From: JAGXQV01 sp964505475
Lineage (GTDB): Bacteria; Pseudomonadota; Gammaproteobacteria; Burkholderiales; Sulfuricellaceae
Direction: 5' to 3'
Length of the DNA: 61,084 nt
NCBI GenBank assembly: GCA_964505475.1
Contig: CAZDIJ010000010.1
Coordinates: forward strand, 1-61,084
Of the stretch, positions 1 through 9,389 are shown one piece after another. Position numbers and translations under genes: made by a program. The notes below the pieces were generated by a model, which did no database searches, was not told where the DNA came from, and was given only the letters and a program-made list of their open reading frames with translations. Every line of letters starts with the position of its first letter. Position 1 is the first letter of the stretch.

Positions 1-112
1 GTAATCCGCGCCAACAGCCGATTAAGTTCCAAACAGAATGCAACACTACACTAGCAGCCATCACTTTCTGGACGCAACGCGGGGTATGGATACTACTGAA
101 ATAGGCTCTTAA
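1..112. other. Intergenic sequence downstream of atpC
   Basis: No open reading frame of note, no convincing terminator hairpin and no repeat was seen in these 112 bases. Confidence 0.5.
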
Positions 113-538
113 TCAGCCGCGAAGCTTGCGGATTTTCTGGATTGCGTGCAGTTGCGCGACGGCTTCCGCCAGTTCCGACTGCGCCTTGGCGTAGTCCATT
201 GCGGCGGCGCGGTTCTTCATCGCCTCCTCGGCACGCTGCTTGGCTTCCAGCGCCTTGGTTTCATCCAGGTCGTGGCCGCGGATGGCGGTATCCGAGAGGA
301 TGGTCACGACGTTCGGCTGGACTTCCAGGATGCCGCCGGAAACGTATACCAGTTCTTCCTCCTCCCTATCCGGGATTTTCATGCGCACCGAACCCGGTTT
401 GAGGCGGGTAATCAACGGGGTATGGCGCGGATAGATGCCAAGTTCGCCCATTTCCGCCGGTACCGCGATGAATTCCGCGACACCCGAGAATATGGACTGC
501 TCGGCGCTCACCACGTCTACGTGGATGGTCATTGCCAT
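113..538 (-). CDS. atpC: F1 ATP synthase epsilon subunit
   Basis: Epsilon subunit of the F1 central stalk, which couples rotation to the c-ring and can inhibit ATP hydrolysis. The 141-residue protein has the N-terminal beta-sandwich (about residues 4-88, with the IAVPAEMGELGIYPRHTPL stretch typical of the family) followed by the C-terminal helical hairpin rich in Ala, Glu and Lys. It is the last gene of a nine-gene atp operon and starts 57 bases after the atpD stop. The family assignment is secure. The gene that often follows in related genomes, glmU, is not seen in the 112 bases left in the window. Confidence 0.97.
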   Translation of the reverse strand: MAMTIHVDVVSAEQSIFSGVAEFIAVPAEMGELGIYPRHTPLITRLKPGSVRMKIPDREEEELVYVSGGILEVQPNVVTILSDTAIRGHDLDETKALEAKQRAEEAMKNRAAAMDYAKAQSELAEAVAQLHAIQKIRKLRG

Positions 539-595
539 AATATGTTCCGTTCTATGATCCGGGACTGGGCTGCGCCCAGTCCCGGAGTTGCCTGC

Positions 596-1990
596 TTAAA
601 TGGTCTTGGCCTTTTCGACGGCTTCGTCGATGGAGCCCACCATGTAGAACGCCTGCTCCGGCAGATGGTCGTATTCGCCGTTGACGATGCCCTTGAAGCC
701 GGAGATGGTGTCCTTGAGAGACACGTACTTGCCGGGGGAACCGGTGAACACTTCGGCCACGAAGAACGGCTGGGACAGGAAGCGCTGGATTTTACGGGCG
801 CGCGCCACCACCAGCTTGTCTTCCGGCGACAGTTCGTCCATCCCGAGAATCGCGATGATGTCGCGCAGTTCCTTGTAGCGTTGCAGGGTGTTCTGCACGG
901 CGCGCGCGGTATTGTAGTGATCCTCGCCCACCACCAGCGGGTCGAGCTGGCGCGAGGTGGAGTCGAGCGGATCCACGGCGGGGTAGATGCCCAGCTCGGC
1001 CACCTGGCGCGACAGCACCACGGTGGCGTCCAAGTGGGCAAAGGTGGTTGCCGGGGAGGGGTCGGTCAAATCGTCCGCCGGCACGTACACGGCCTGGATG
1101 GAGGTAATCGAACCCTTCTTGGTGGAAGTAATGCGCTCCTGCAAGCGCCCCATTTCCTCGGCCAGGGTGGGTTGGTAGCCCACGGCGGAAGGCATGCGTC
1201 CGAGCAGCGCGGACACTTCGGTGCCGGCCAGGGTGTAGCGGTAGATGTTATCGACGAACAGCAGCACGTCGCGGCCTTCGTCGCGGAAGAATTCCGCCAT
1301 GGTCAGGCCGGTCAGCGCTACGCGCAGACGGTTGCCCGGCGGCTCGTTCATCTGGCCGTAAACCAGGGAAACCTTGTCGAGAACGCCGCCTTCCTTCATT
1401 TCATGGTAGAAGTCGTTGCCTTCGCGGGTACGCTCGCCGACGCCGGCGAATACCGAGTAGCCGCTGTGCTCGATAGCGATGTTGCGGATCAACTCCATCA
1501 TGTTCACGGTCTTGCCCACGCCGGCGCCGCCGAACAGGCCGACCTTGCCGCCCTTGGCGAACGGGCACATCAAGTCGATCACCTTGATGCCGGTTTCCAG
1601 GAGTTCGTTGGAGGCCGCCAATTCTTCGAAGGTCGGCGCCTTGCGATGGATTCCCCAGCTGTGTTCGTTGCCGATCGGGCCTTTTTCGTCCACCGGGTTA
1701 CCCAGCACGTCCATGATGCGCCCCAGCGTCTTGGTGCCGACCGGCACCTGGATCGCCGCGCCGGTACCGGCAACCGCCATGCCGCGGCGCAGACCGTCGG
1801 TGGAACCCATCGCGATGGTGCGCACCACGCCGTCGCCGAGCTGCTGCTGAACTTCCAGGGTCAGGTCGGGGTCGGTCATTTTCAGTGCGTCATAGACCTT
1901 GGGCAAGGCTTCGCGCGGAAACTCCACGTCCACCACCGCACCGATGATCTGTACGATTTTTCCTTTATGCCCCTCAGGGTATTCGTTCAT
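596..1990 (-). CDS. atpD: F1 ATP synthase beta subunit
   Basis: Catalytic beta subunit of F1-ATPase; it binds ADP and phosphate and makes ATP. The Walker A motif GGAGVGKT lies near residue 155, and the DELSPEDKL and ALLGRMPSAVGYQPTLAEEMG regions are present. At 464 residues it has the normal length. The ATG at 1990 was chosen because AGGA lies 7 bases upstream; an in-frame GTG two codons earlier is possible. It follows atpG by 27 bases in the atp operon. Confidence 0.97.
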   Translation of the reverse strand: MNEYPEGHKGKIVQIIGAVVDVEFPREALPKVYDALKMTDPDLTLEVQQQLGDGVVRTIAMGSTDGLRRGMAVAGTGAAIQVPVGTKTLGRIMDVLGNPVDEKGPIGNEHSWGIHRKAPTFEELAASNELLETGIKVIDLMCPFAKGGKVGLFGGAGVGKTVNMMELIRNIAIEHSGYSVFAGVGERTREGNDFYHEMKEGGVLDKVSLVYGQMNEPPGNRLRVALTGLTMAEFFRDEGRDVLLFVDNIYRYTLAGTEVSALLGRMPSAVGYQPTLAEEMGRLQERITSTKKGSITSIQAVYVPADDLTDPSPATTFAHLDATVVLSRQVAELGIYPAVDPLDSTSRQLDPLVVGEDHYNTARAVQNTLQRYKELRDIIAILGMDELSPEDKLVVARARKIQRFLSQPFFVAEVFTGSPGKYVSLKDTISGFKGIVNGEYDHLPEQAFYMVGSIDEAVEKAKTI

Positions 1991-2017
1991 CGTCACTTCC
2001 TCAATAAATACAATTTG

Positions 2018-2881
2018 TTAAACCGCCGCCGCACCCGCCACGATCTCGGAGAGTTCCTTGGTGATCGCCGCCTGACGCGTTTTGTTGTAGATCAGCTTAA
2101 GCTCATCAATGACGTTGCCGGCGTTATCCGACGCCGCTTTCATCGCCACCATCCGCGAGCTTTGCTCGGACGCCATGTTTTCCGCAACCGCCTGGTAGAT
2201 CAGGGTTTCGATGTAGCGCACCAGCAATTCGTCAATCACTTCCTTGGCGTCGGGTTCGTAAATATAGTCCCAGTGTCCTTTGGCGCTGCCCAGGCTTTCC
2301 CCAGAGATCGGCAGCAATTGCTCCATCACCGGCTCCTGCTTCATGGTGTTGATGAAGCGCGTGTAGCAGATATGCAGGGCGTCGATTTTGCCGTCGATGT
2401 AGGCATCGAGCATCACCTTGACCGGGCCGATCAGCTTTTCCAGGTGGGGGGTGTCGCCCAGCCCCGTCTGGTGCGCGAGCACCGATGCGCCTGCGCGCTG
2501 CATGAAGCCGAAGCCCTTGCCGCCGAGTGCGCAGACGTTCACGCCGACGCCGGCCGCTTCCCATTCCTTCATCTTGTGCAGAATCATGCGCAGCACGTTG
2601 GTATTCAAACCGCCGCACAGCCCCTTGTCCGAGGTCACCACCACCACGCCGACACGTTTCGGTTCGGCACGGGCCACCACGAAGGGGTGGCGATACTCGG
2701 GATGGGCATGGCTCAAGTGCGACGCCACGTTGCGAATCTTCTCCGCATAGGGACGCGCGGCGCGCATGCGATCCTGTGCCTTGCGCATCTTCGATGCGGC
2801 CACCATTTCCATGGCGCGGGTGATCTTCTGGGTATTCTGGACGCTCTTGATCTTCGTCCGAATTTCCTTACCGCCAGCCAT
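2018..2881 (-). CDS. atpG: F1 ATP synthase gamma subunit
   Basis: Gamma subunit, the rotating central shaft of F1. It starts with the typical MAGGKEIRTKIKSVQNTQKI helix and ends with the conserved TRQAAITKELSEIVAGAAAV helix; both ends form the coiled coil inside the alpha/beta hexamer. The 287 residues are normal for the family. It lies between atpA and atpD with short gaps, as in nearly all proteobacterial atp operons. Confidence 0.97.
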   Translation of the reverse strand: MAGGKEIRTKIKSVQNTQKITRAMEMVAASKMRKAQDRMRAARPYAEKIRNVASHLSHAHPEYRHPFVVARAEPKRVGVVVVTSDKGLCGGLNTNVLRMILHKMKEWEAAGVGVNVCALGGKGFGFMQRAGASVLAHQTGLGDTPHLEKLIGPVKVMLDAYIDGKIDALHICYTRFINTMKQEPVMEQLLPISGESLGSAKGHWDYIYEPDAKEVIDELLVRYIETLIYQAVAENMASEQSSRMVAMKAASDNAGNVIDELKLIYNKTRQAAITKELSEIVAGAAAV

Positions 2882-2913
2882 AACTCATTAACTCCCGTGG
2901 TTAGCGCGCGGCA

Positions 2914-4455
<1,542 letters not shown>

Positions 4456-4463
4456 GATAACTC

Positions 4464-5000
4464 CTAACGTTTGAGCGCGAACGCCATTTTTTCCAACTGG
4501 CCGCGCACGGAAGCGTCAAACACGGCATCTCCGACCACGATGCGGACGCCGCCGATCAATTCGGGATCGACGGAGAAGGAAGGCTGTATTTGGCGCTGGT
4601 ATTTGGCAACGAGGCGATCCACCAGATCCTTGATTTCCGTTTCATCCAAGGGAAAGGCCGAAGCGATGCTGGCTTCGACCTTGCCGTCGTGCGCCGCCTT
4701 GAACTCCTCGAAGAGTTTGGCGATTGCCGGCAGCAAGTGAATACGGTGATTTTCCAGCAAAAGATGCATCAGGTTTTTTCCCTGCCCATCCAGGCGGCCT
4801 TCACAAACGGCCAGGAAAAATTGTTCCTGCTCTGTCTGCGTCAATTTCGGGTTGCCGATGATTTTGTCCATCTGCGGATCGGCCGCGACGTTTGCGGCAA
4901 ACCCGAGGATTTCCGACCAGCGGTCCAGAGCCTTGTCCTGCTGGGCAAGCTCGTAGACCGCTTCGGCGTAGGGTCTGGCGACGGTAATTTCTTCAGCCAT
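4464..5000 (-). CDS. atpH: F1 ATP synthase delta subunit
   Basis: Delta subunit that links the top of F1 to the b-subunit stator. The 178-residue sequence begins with the ARPYAEAVYELA helix typical of OSCP/delta proteins and ends with the conserved GGVRIVVGDAVFDASVRGQL segment. It is 6 bases downstream of atpF and 8 upstream of atpA. Confidence 0.97.
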   Translation of the reverse strand: MAEEITVARPYAEAVYELAQQDKALDRWSEILGFAANVAADPQMDKIIGNPKLTQTEQEQFFLAVCEGRLDGQGKNLMHLLLENHRIHLLPAIAKLFEEFKAAHDGKVEASIASAFPLDETEIKDLVDRLVAKYQRQIQPSFSVDPELIGGVRIVVGDAVFDASVRGQLEKMAFALKR

Positions 5001-5006
5001 GATGGA

Positions 5007-5477
5007 TTACAGCTCGCTCTTGATGGAAGACAGGAGTTCCGCATGAGCCTTGGCGTCGATTTCGCGGCGCAGGATTTTTTCCGCGCCGGCCACCGCCAGA
5101 TCGGCGACTTGCTGGCGCAGACCTTCCTTGGCGCGGTACACCTCCTGCTCGATTTCCGCCTTGGCGCCCGTGAGCAGGCGCTCACCTTCCGCCTTGGCGT
5201 TACCCTTGGCTTCCTCGACGATCTCGCTGGCGCGCTTTTCAGCTTGGGCGATGATTTCCGCCGCCTTGTGCTTGGCTTCGACCAGAACCTCCGAGCCGCG
5301 CTTGGCCGCCAGCTCCAGTTCGTGCTTGCCGCGCTCGCCGGCGGCCAAGCCGTCGGCGATGCGCTTGGTGCGCGCTTCCATCATGGAGGTAATCGGCCCC
5401 CAAACGTACTTCATCACGAACCAGATGAGTATCCAAAAGGTAATCAACTGGCCGATTATGGTTGCGTTAACGTTCAC
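5007..5477 (-). CDS. atpF: F0 ATP synthase subunit b
   Basis: Stator stalk subunit b. One N-terminal membrane helix (about residues 5-25, with the WILIWFVMKYVWGPI pattern) is followed by a long Ala/Glu/Lys-rich coiled coil that reaches F1. The length of 156 residues is the usual proteobacterial b length. Only one b gene is present, so a b2 homodimer is expected. Confidence 0.97.
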   Translation of the reverse strand: MNVNATIIGQLITFWILIWFVMKYVWGPITSMMEARTKRIADGLAAGERGKHELELAAKRGSEVLVEAKHKAAEIIAQAEKRASEIVEEAKGNAKAEGERLLTGAKAEIEQEVYRAKEGLRQQVADLAVAGAEKILRREIDAKAHAELLSSIKSEL

Positions 5478-5509
5478 TTGTTAGCCCCGGTTATTGTTAG
5501 CCTGTCGAT

Positions 5510-5752
5510 TTAGTGCACGAACGGGTTGGCGAACACGAACCACATGGACAAACCCAGCACGATCATCGGGAACGCTTCCATCAGGCCGCCGAAGAAGAAC
5601 ATGTTCTTCATCAGTTCGGGCTTCATTTCCGGCTGGCGGGCGATGCCTTCCAAGGTCTTGGCGCAGATGAGGCCCCAGCCCAGAGCGGAACCCAAGCCTG
5701 CTGCGGCGAGAATAATACCGACTGCCAATGCGGTCATACCGTAGATTTCCAT
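5510..5752 (-). CDS. atpE: F0 ATP synthase subunit c
   Basis: Proteolipid of the rotary c-ring: an 80-residue helical hairpin. The glycine-rich first helix and the second helix with the proton-carrying glutamate at residue 59 (in FFFGGLMEAFPMI) are visible, joined by the polar loop ARQPEMKPE. The residue after Glu59 is Ala, not the Ser/Thr usual in Na+ sites, so proton coupling is inferred. Confidence 0.97.
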   Translation of the reverse strand: MEIYGMTALAVGIILAAAGLGSALGWGLICAKTLEGIARQPEMKPELMKNMFFFGGLMEAFPMIVLGLSMWFVFANPFVH

Positions 5753-5800
5753 GATTGCTCCTATTTTCAGTAGTTAAAGTTAAAGATGATGATTGAAACC

Positions 5801-6598
5801 TTAGTGCTCTTCGTGCGCCAGCGACAGATAGACGATCGTCAGGATCATGAAGATGAATGCTTGCAGCGTGATGATCAGGATGTGGAAGATCGCCCACGGG
5901 GCCGACAGCAGCGGCTGCACCCAGAAGGGCAGCAGGGCGATCAGCAGGAAGATCAGTTCGCCGGCGTACATGTTGCCGAACAGACGCATGCCCAGCGAAA
6001 CCGGCTTCGCCAACTCCTCCACCACCTTCATGATGATGTTCACCGGCATCAGGTACTTGCCGAAGGGGATATAGAGGAATTCCTTGCCGAAGCCGATCAC
6101 GCCCTTGGATTTGATGCTGAAGTAGACGATGAGGGCGAACACCGAGATCGCCATGGCAAAGGTGGTATTGAGGTCGGTCGTCGGCACCACCTTGGCGTGG
6201 AGTTCCAGCCCCAGCACGCCGCCGATAAAGGCCAGCAGGTCGACCGGCAGCAAATCCATGGCGTTCATCAGGAACACCCAGGCAAAGATGGTCAGGGCGA
6301 GCGGCGCCACCAGCTTGCTGTGGCCGTGGAAGCTTTCACGCACCTGGCCATCGACGAATTCGACCAGCATTTCCATGAAATTCTGTAATCCGGTGGGAGC
6401 TTCGGCCGCCAGGTTGGCCGCCACCTTCCTTCCATAGTAGGCCAGAATCAGGGCGGTCAGCACCCCGAACAGGATGGTATCCAAATGCCAAGTCCAAAAA
6501 CCCTCACCCACCTTCCAGTTGGCCAGATGGTGCTGAATGTACATGACCGGGTTGTCGGATGGCACCATTGCGCCAAGCGCGCTATGAGATTCGCTCAC
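5801..6598 (-). CDS. atpB: F0 ATP synthase subunit a
   Basis: Membrane subunit a, which forms the two proton half-channels next to the c-ring. The essential arginine is visible at residue 205 in SLGMRLFGNMYAGE. Five or more hydrophobic helices span the 265 residues. Its ATG overlaps the atpI stop by 4 bases (ATGA), suggesting translational coupling. Confidence 0.97.
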   Translation of the reverse strand: MSESHSALGAMVPSDNPVMYIQHHLANWKVGEGFWTWHLDTILFGVLTALILAYYGRKVAANLAAEAPTGLQNFMEMLVEFVDGQVRESFHGHSKLVAPLALTIFAWVFLMNAMDLLPVDLLAFIGGVLGLELHAKVVPTTDLNTTFAMAISVFALIVYFSIKSKGVIGFGKEFLYIPFGKYLMPVNIIMKVVEELAKPVSLGMRLFGNMYAGELIFLLIALLPFWVQPLLSAPWAIFHILIITLQAFIFMILTIVYLSLAHEEH

Positions 6599-6963
6599 AA
6601 TAAATCCTTGTAACTTTCCCTAAGACCCCAGCCGTATGCCAACTGGGAAAACGCAAACGTGGCCAGCGCCGGCACCACGCTCAAATGCAATGCGCCGAAT
6701 GCCAATCCGAACAAGAGCAAAACCAGCACGAACCGGTTTATCGCGCCTGAAATCAGGATACTCAAAGCACGCGCCGGATAGGCTACCGCCTTCTCGGCCG
6801 CCTTGACCTTTCGAAGCAGCGACAACCCGTTGATGGTCGCCACCATGCCGCCGTAAAACCCCGCCTTGCCGGCTTCGATGCCTTGCAGCCAATAGAACAG
6901 GGCACCGCTTACCAACGCAATGCCTACTTGTAGCGTCACCGTGCGGTAGGCTGTGTCTTCCAT
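6595..6963 (-). CDS. atpI: ATP synthase assembly factor AtpI
   Basis: Small membrane protein (122 residues, about four hydrophobic helices) in the usual atpI position as first gene of the atp operon. Family knowledge: AtpI/UncI helps c-ring assembly and may aid Mg2+ supply. Sequence conservation in this family is low, so the assignment rests on topology, size and position. A sigma70-like promoter lies about 20 bases upstream of the ATG. Confidence 0.9.
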   Translation of the reverse strand: MEDTAYRTVTLQVGIALVSGALFYWLQGIEAGKAGFYGGMVATINGLSLLRKVKAAEKAVAYPARALSILISGAINRFVLVLLLFGLAFGALHLSVVPALATFAFSQLAYGWGLRESYKDLL

Positions 6964-6991
6964 TGATACCGGCTCTAAATCAAACCCCGCA

Positions 6992-7020
6992 ATTCTAATA
7001 TACTCTCATAGCCTCGTCAA
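6992..7020 (-). promoter_or_regulatory. Sigma70-type promoter of the atp operon
   Basis: Read on the minus strand: a -35 box TTGACG (7015-7020), a 17-base spacer and a -10 box TAGAAT (6992-6997). This puts transcription start near 6985, a short leader before the atpI ATG at 6963. It is the only near-consensus promoter seen for the whole atp operon. Confidence 0.75.
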
Positions 7021-7136
7021 TTTATCCGTATTATCAATAGGTTGGTTTTCAGGATTGAATTGTCCTAAATATGACGGGGGCATACATTATACTGTTGATA
7101 TAGAAAGAATTTATGCCGACATTATCCTCCATGATT

Positions 7137-7976
7137 CTAGATAAATTTACAGATTATGCTGTCAAGCTGTTCCAGATTGTCATAGTCGATTATCAGCTTC
7201 CCTTTCCCTTTTTTATTTGTTTTTAGGGTGACTTTGGCTCCGAGTTTTTCGGCGAGATTTTCCTGCAAATGCAGGACATCACGATCCAGCGTTTTTTTAG
7301 CTGGCGCCGCCGGGGTCAAGAGACGCTTTACCAGCCGCTCCGCTTCACGAACCGAGAGTTGTTTGGCGGAGATTTCCTGCCCCGCCTGGATCTGCGCCGC
7401 GCCCGGCAGCGGCAAAAGCGCGCGGGCATGCCCCATCTCCAGGCGGTTTTGCGCCAAGAGTTCCTGCACCGGAGGGGTCAAATTCAGCAAGCGCAGCAAA
7501 TTCGTTACCGCGCTACGCGAACGTCCCACCGCCGAAGCCGCCTTTTCGTGAGTCATGCCGAATTCGTCCACCAGCCGTTGGATTCCATGCGCTTCCTCAA
7601 GGGGATTTAGATTTTCGCGCTGAATATTTTCAATCAGCGACATGGCCAAGGCCGCTTCATCGGGAACATCCCGGATCAGCACCGGCACTTCGCTCAGTCC
7701 CGCCATGCGCGCCGCGCGCCAGCGCCGTTCGCCGGCGATGATTTCATAGCCTTCCGTCGCCAGCCGACGCACCAGAATGGGCTGCATGATGCCTTGCGAG
7801 CGGATGGACTCCGACAATTCCGTGAGGGATTCCTGATCCATCTGGGTGCGCGGCTGATACTTGCCGGGCTGCAACTGATCCAGGCGCAATGTTTGCAGGC
7901 TGTCGCCGCTCGCACTTTCGTCGGCGCCCGACAGCAGCGCATCCAGCCCTCGCCCCAATCCCTTCATTTTGACCAT
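7137..7976 (-). CDS. parB: Chromosome-partitioning protein ParB (CTPase clamp)
   Basis: ParB loads onto parS sites and spreads to organise the origin region. The order is: N-terminal GLGRGLDALL tag that binds ParA; nuclease-fold N domain with the GERRWRAARMAGL box (the CTP-binding C motif region, about residues 80-93); the ENIQRENLNPLEEA motif; a helix-turn-helix around residues 140-165; and a C-terminal dimer domain. At 279 residues it is typical. It follows parA by 11 bases. Two matching parS sites occur in this window. Confidence 0.96.
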   Translation of the reverse strand: MVKMKGLGRGLDALLSGADESASGDSLQTLRLDQLQPGKYQPRTQMDQESLTELSESIRSQGIMQPILVRRLATEGYEIIAGERRWRAARMAGLSEVPVLIRDVPDEAALAMSLIENIQRENLNPLEEAHGIQRLVDEFGMTHEKAASAVGRSRSAVTNLLRLLNLTPPVQELLAQNRLEMGHARALLPLPGAAQIQAGQEISAKQLSVREAERLVKRLLTPAAPAKKTLDRDVLHLQENLAEKLGAKVTLKTNKKGKGKLIIDYDNLEQLDSIICKFI

Positions 7977-7987
7977 TTGTTTTCCCT

Positions 7988-8767
7988 CTATGCGGCGGCT
8001 GCCGTCTGGTGTTTTCTCAGAATTTCTCCCGCCAGCGCCAAGTAGGCCTGTGCGCCGCGCGATCCTTTATCGTAGTGGATGATCGGGTAGCCATAGCTGG
8101 GCGCTTCCGCGAGACGCACATTGCGCGGGATGACCGTGCGATACACCTTGTCGCCGAAATGCTGCTGGAGCTGCTCCGACACCTGCTGCGCCAAGGTATT
8201 GCGCGTGTCGAACATGGTGCGCAGCAATCCCTCGATTTCCAGCTTGGGGTTCAGCGCGGCGCGAATCTTCTTGATGGTTTGCACCAGGTCGCTCAATCCT
8301 TCCAGGGCGTAATATTCGCACTGCATGGGTATCATTACCGCGTGGGCGGCGCATAGCGCATTGACGGTCAGCAGATTCAGGGCGGGCGGGCAGTCTATCA
8401 ATATGAAATCGTAGTCCCGCTCCACCTCGGCAAGCGCGGTTTTCAGGCGCCATTCTCGCGCCAGTTCCTGCACCAGCTCGACTTCCGCCCCGGCCAATTC
8501 GCGGTTGGCGGGAACCAGGTGGTAGTTACCAGTCGTATTGGTCACGACGGTTTCCCCCAGGGTTTTTTGCCCAAGCAGCAAATGATAGACCGTGTGCGCC
8601 AACTGCATCTTATCGACGCCGCTGCCCATCGTGGCGTTTCCCTGCGGGTCCAGGTCGACGAGCAGCACCCGCCGCTTGGTCGCCGCCAGACTGGCGGCCA
8701 GATTGACGCTGGTGGTGGTCTTGCCGACTCCGCCTTTTTGGTTGGTTACCGCGAGAATTCTTGCCAT
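7988..8767 (-). CDS. parA: Chromosome-partitioning ATPase ParA
   Basis: MinD/ParA-type ATPase that moves ParB-parS complexes. The deviant Walker A QKGGVGKTTT is at residues 9-18, the DLDPQGN motif near residue 39, and Walker B FILIDCPPAL near residue 118. It has the short chromosomal form (259 residues, no extra DNA-binding N-terminal domain). It begins one base after the rsmG stop, in the order mnmG-rsmG-parA-parB. Confidence 0.96.
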   Translation of the reverse strand: MARILAVTNQKGGVGKTTTSVNLAASLAATKRRVLLVDLDPQGNATMGSGVDKMQLAHTVYHLLLGQKTLGETVVTNTTGNYHLVPANRELAGAEVELVQELAREWRLKTALAEVERDYDFILIDCPPALNLLTVNALCAAHAVMIPMQCEYYALEGLSDLVQTIKKIRAALNPKLEIEGLLRTMFDTRNTLAQQVSEQLQQHFGDKVYRTVIPRNVRLAEAPSYGYPIIHYDKGSRGAQAYLALAGEILRKHQTAAAA

Positions 8768-8768
8768 A

Positions 8769-9389
8769 TTATGTGGCCCTCATAACCACGAGATGCCGTT
8801 CAGCTTCCAGCATCGGGACGTTTAACGGGATGACTTTTTCTATCCTGGCGTCTGCCGGCAGTTGGGCTGCCTCTTCGTGCGGAAAGACCCCTTTCATCGC
8901 CAGCATGACGCCGCCCGGCGCGCACAGATGGCTTGCCAGCCGGACGAACGACGCCAAGTCGGAAAATGCCCGGGAGATGATGGTGTCGAATTTGTGTTCC
9001 GTCCGGTAGTTTTCCACACGCTCGCAGACTACCTTAACATTGGCGAGCTTCAATTCTATTGCGGCCTGCTTCAAAAACGTCGTTTTCTTTTGATTGCTGT
9101 CCAGCAAGGTAATATCTTTCTCCGGCAAGGCAATGGCCAGCGGCATGCCCGGCAGCCCCCCGCCGCTTCCGACATCCAAAATGTTTCCCCCTTGCAGGTA
9201 TGGCAGCACCGCCAGACTGTCGAGCAGGTGCTGAGATAACATTTTCTCCCGTTCCCGGATCGCGGTAAGGTTGTAAACCTTGTTCCATTTCACCAGCAGC
9301 GCCAAATATCCGAGCAGCATTGCTTCCCGCCCTTCCGTTAATTCCAGTCCCAGCCCGGCCAGCCCGGCGGACAATTCAGCGGCCAGCAT
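8769..9389 (-). CDS. rsmG: 16S rRNA (guanine-527 N7) methyltransferase
   Basis: RsmG/GidB methylates G527 of 16S rRNA using SAM. The SAM-binding motif ILDVGSGGGLPGMPLAI is clear, preceded by the KWNKVYNLTAIRE N-terminal segment. The ATG at 9389 overlaps the mnmG stop by 14 bases; an in-frame start at 9407 (six residues longer) cannot be excluded. It lies between mnmG and parA in the conserved origin-proximal order. Confidence 0.95.
   Translation of the reverse strand: MLAAELSAGLAGLGLELTEGREAMLLGYLALLVKWNKVYNLTAIREREKMLSQHLLDSLAVLPYLQGGNILDVGSGGGLPGMPLAIALPEKDITLLDSNQKKTTFLKQAAIELKLANVKVVCERVENYRTEHKFDTIISRAFSDLASFVRLASHLCAPGGVMLAMKGVFPHEEAAQLPADARIEKVIPLNVPMLEAERHLVVMRAT

Noticed and set aside
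7081..7114. A second promoter upstream of atpI, with -10 TATAAT at 7086-7091
   Set aside because: The -10 box is perfect, but no reasonable -35 box is found at 16-18 bases, and the promoter at 6992-7020 is better placed.
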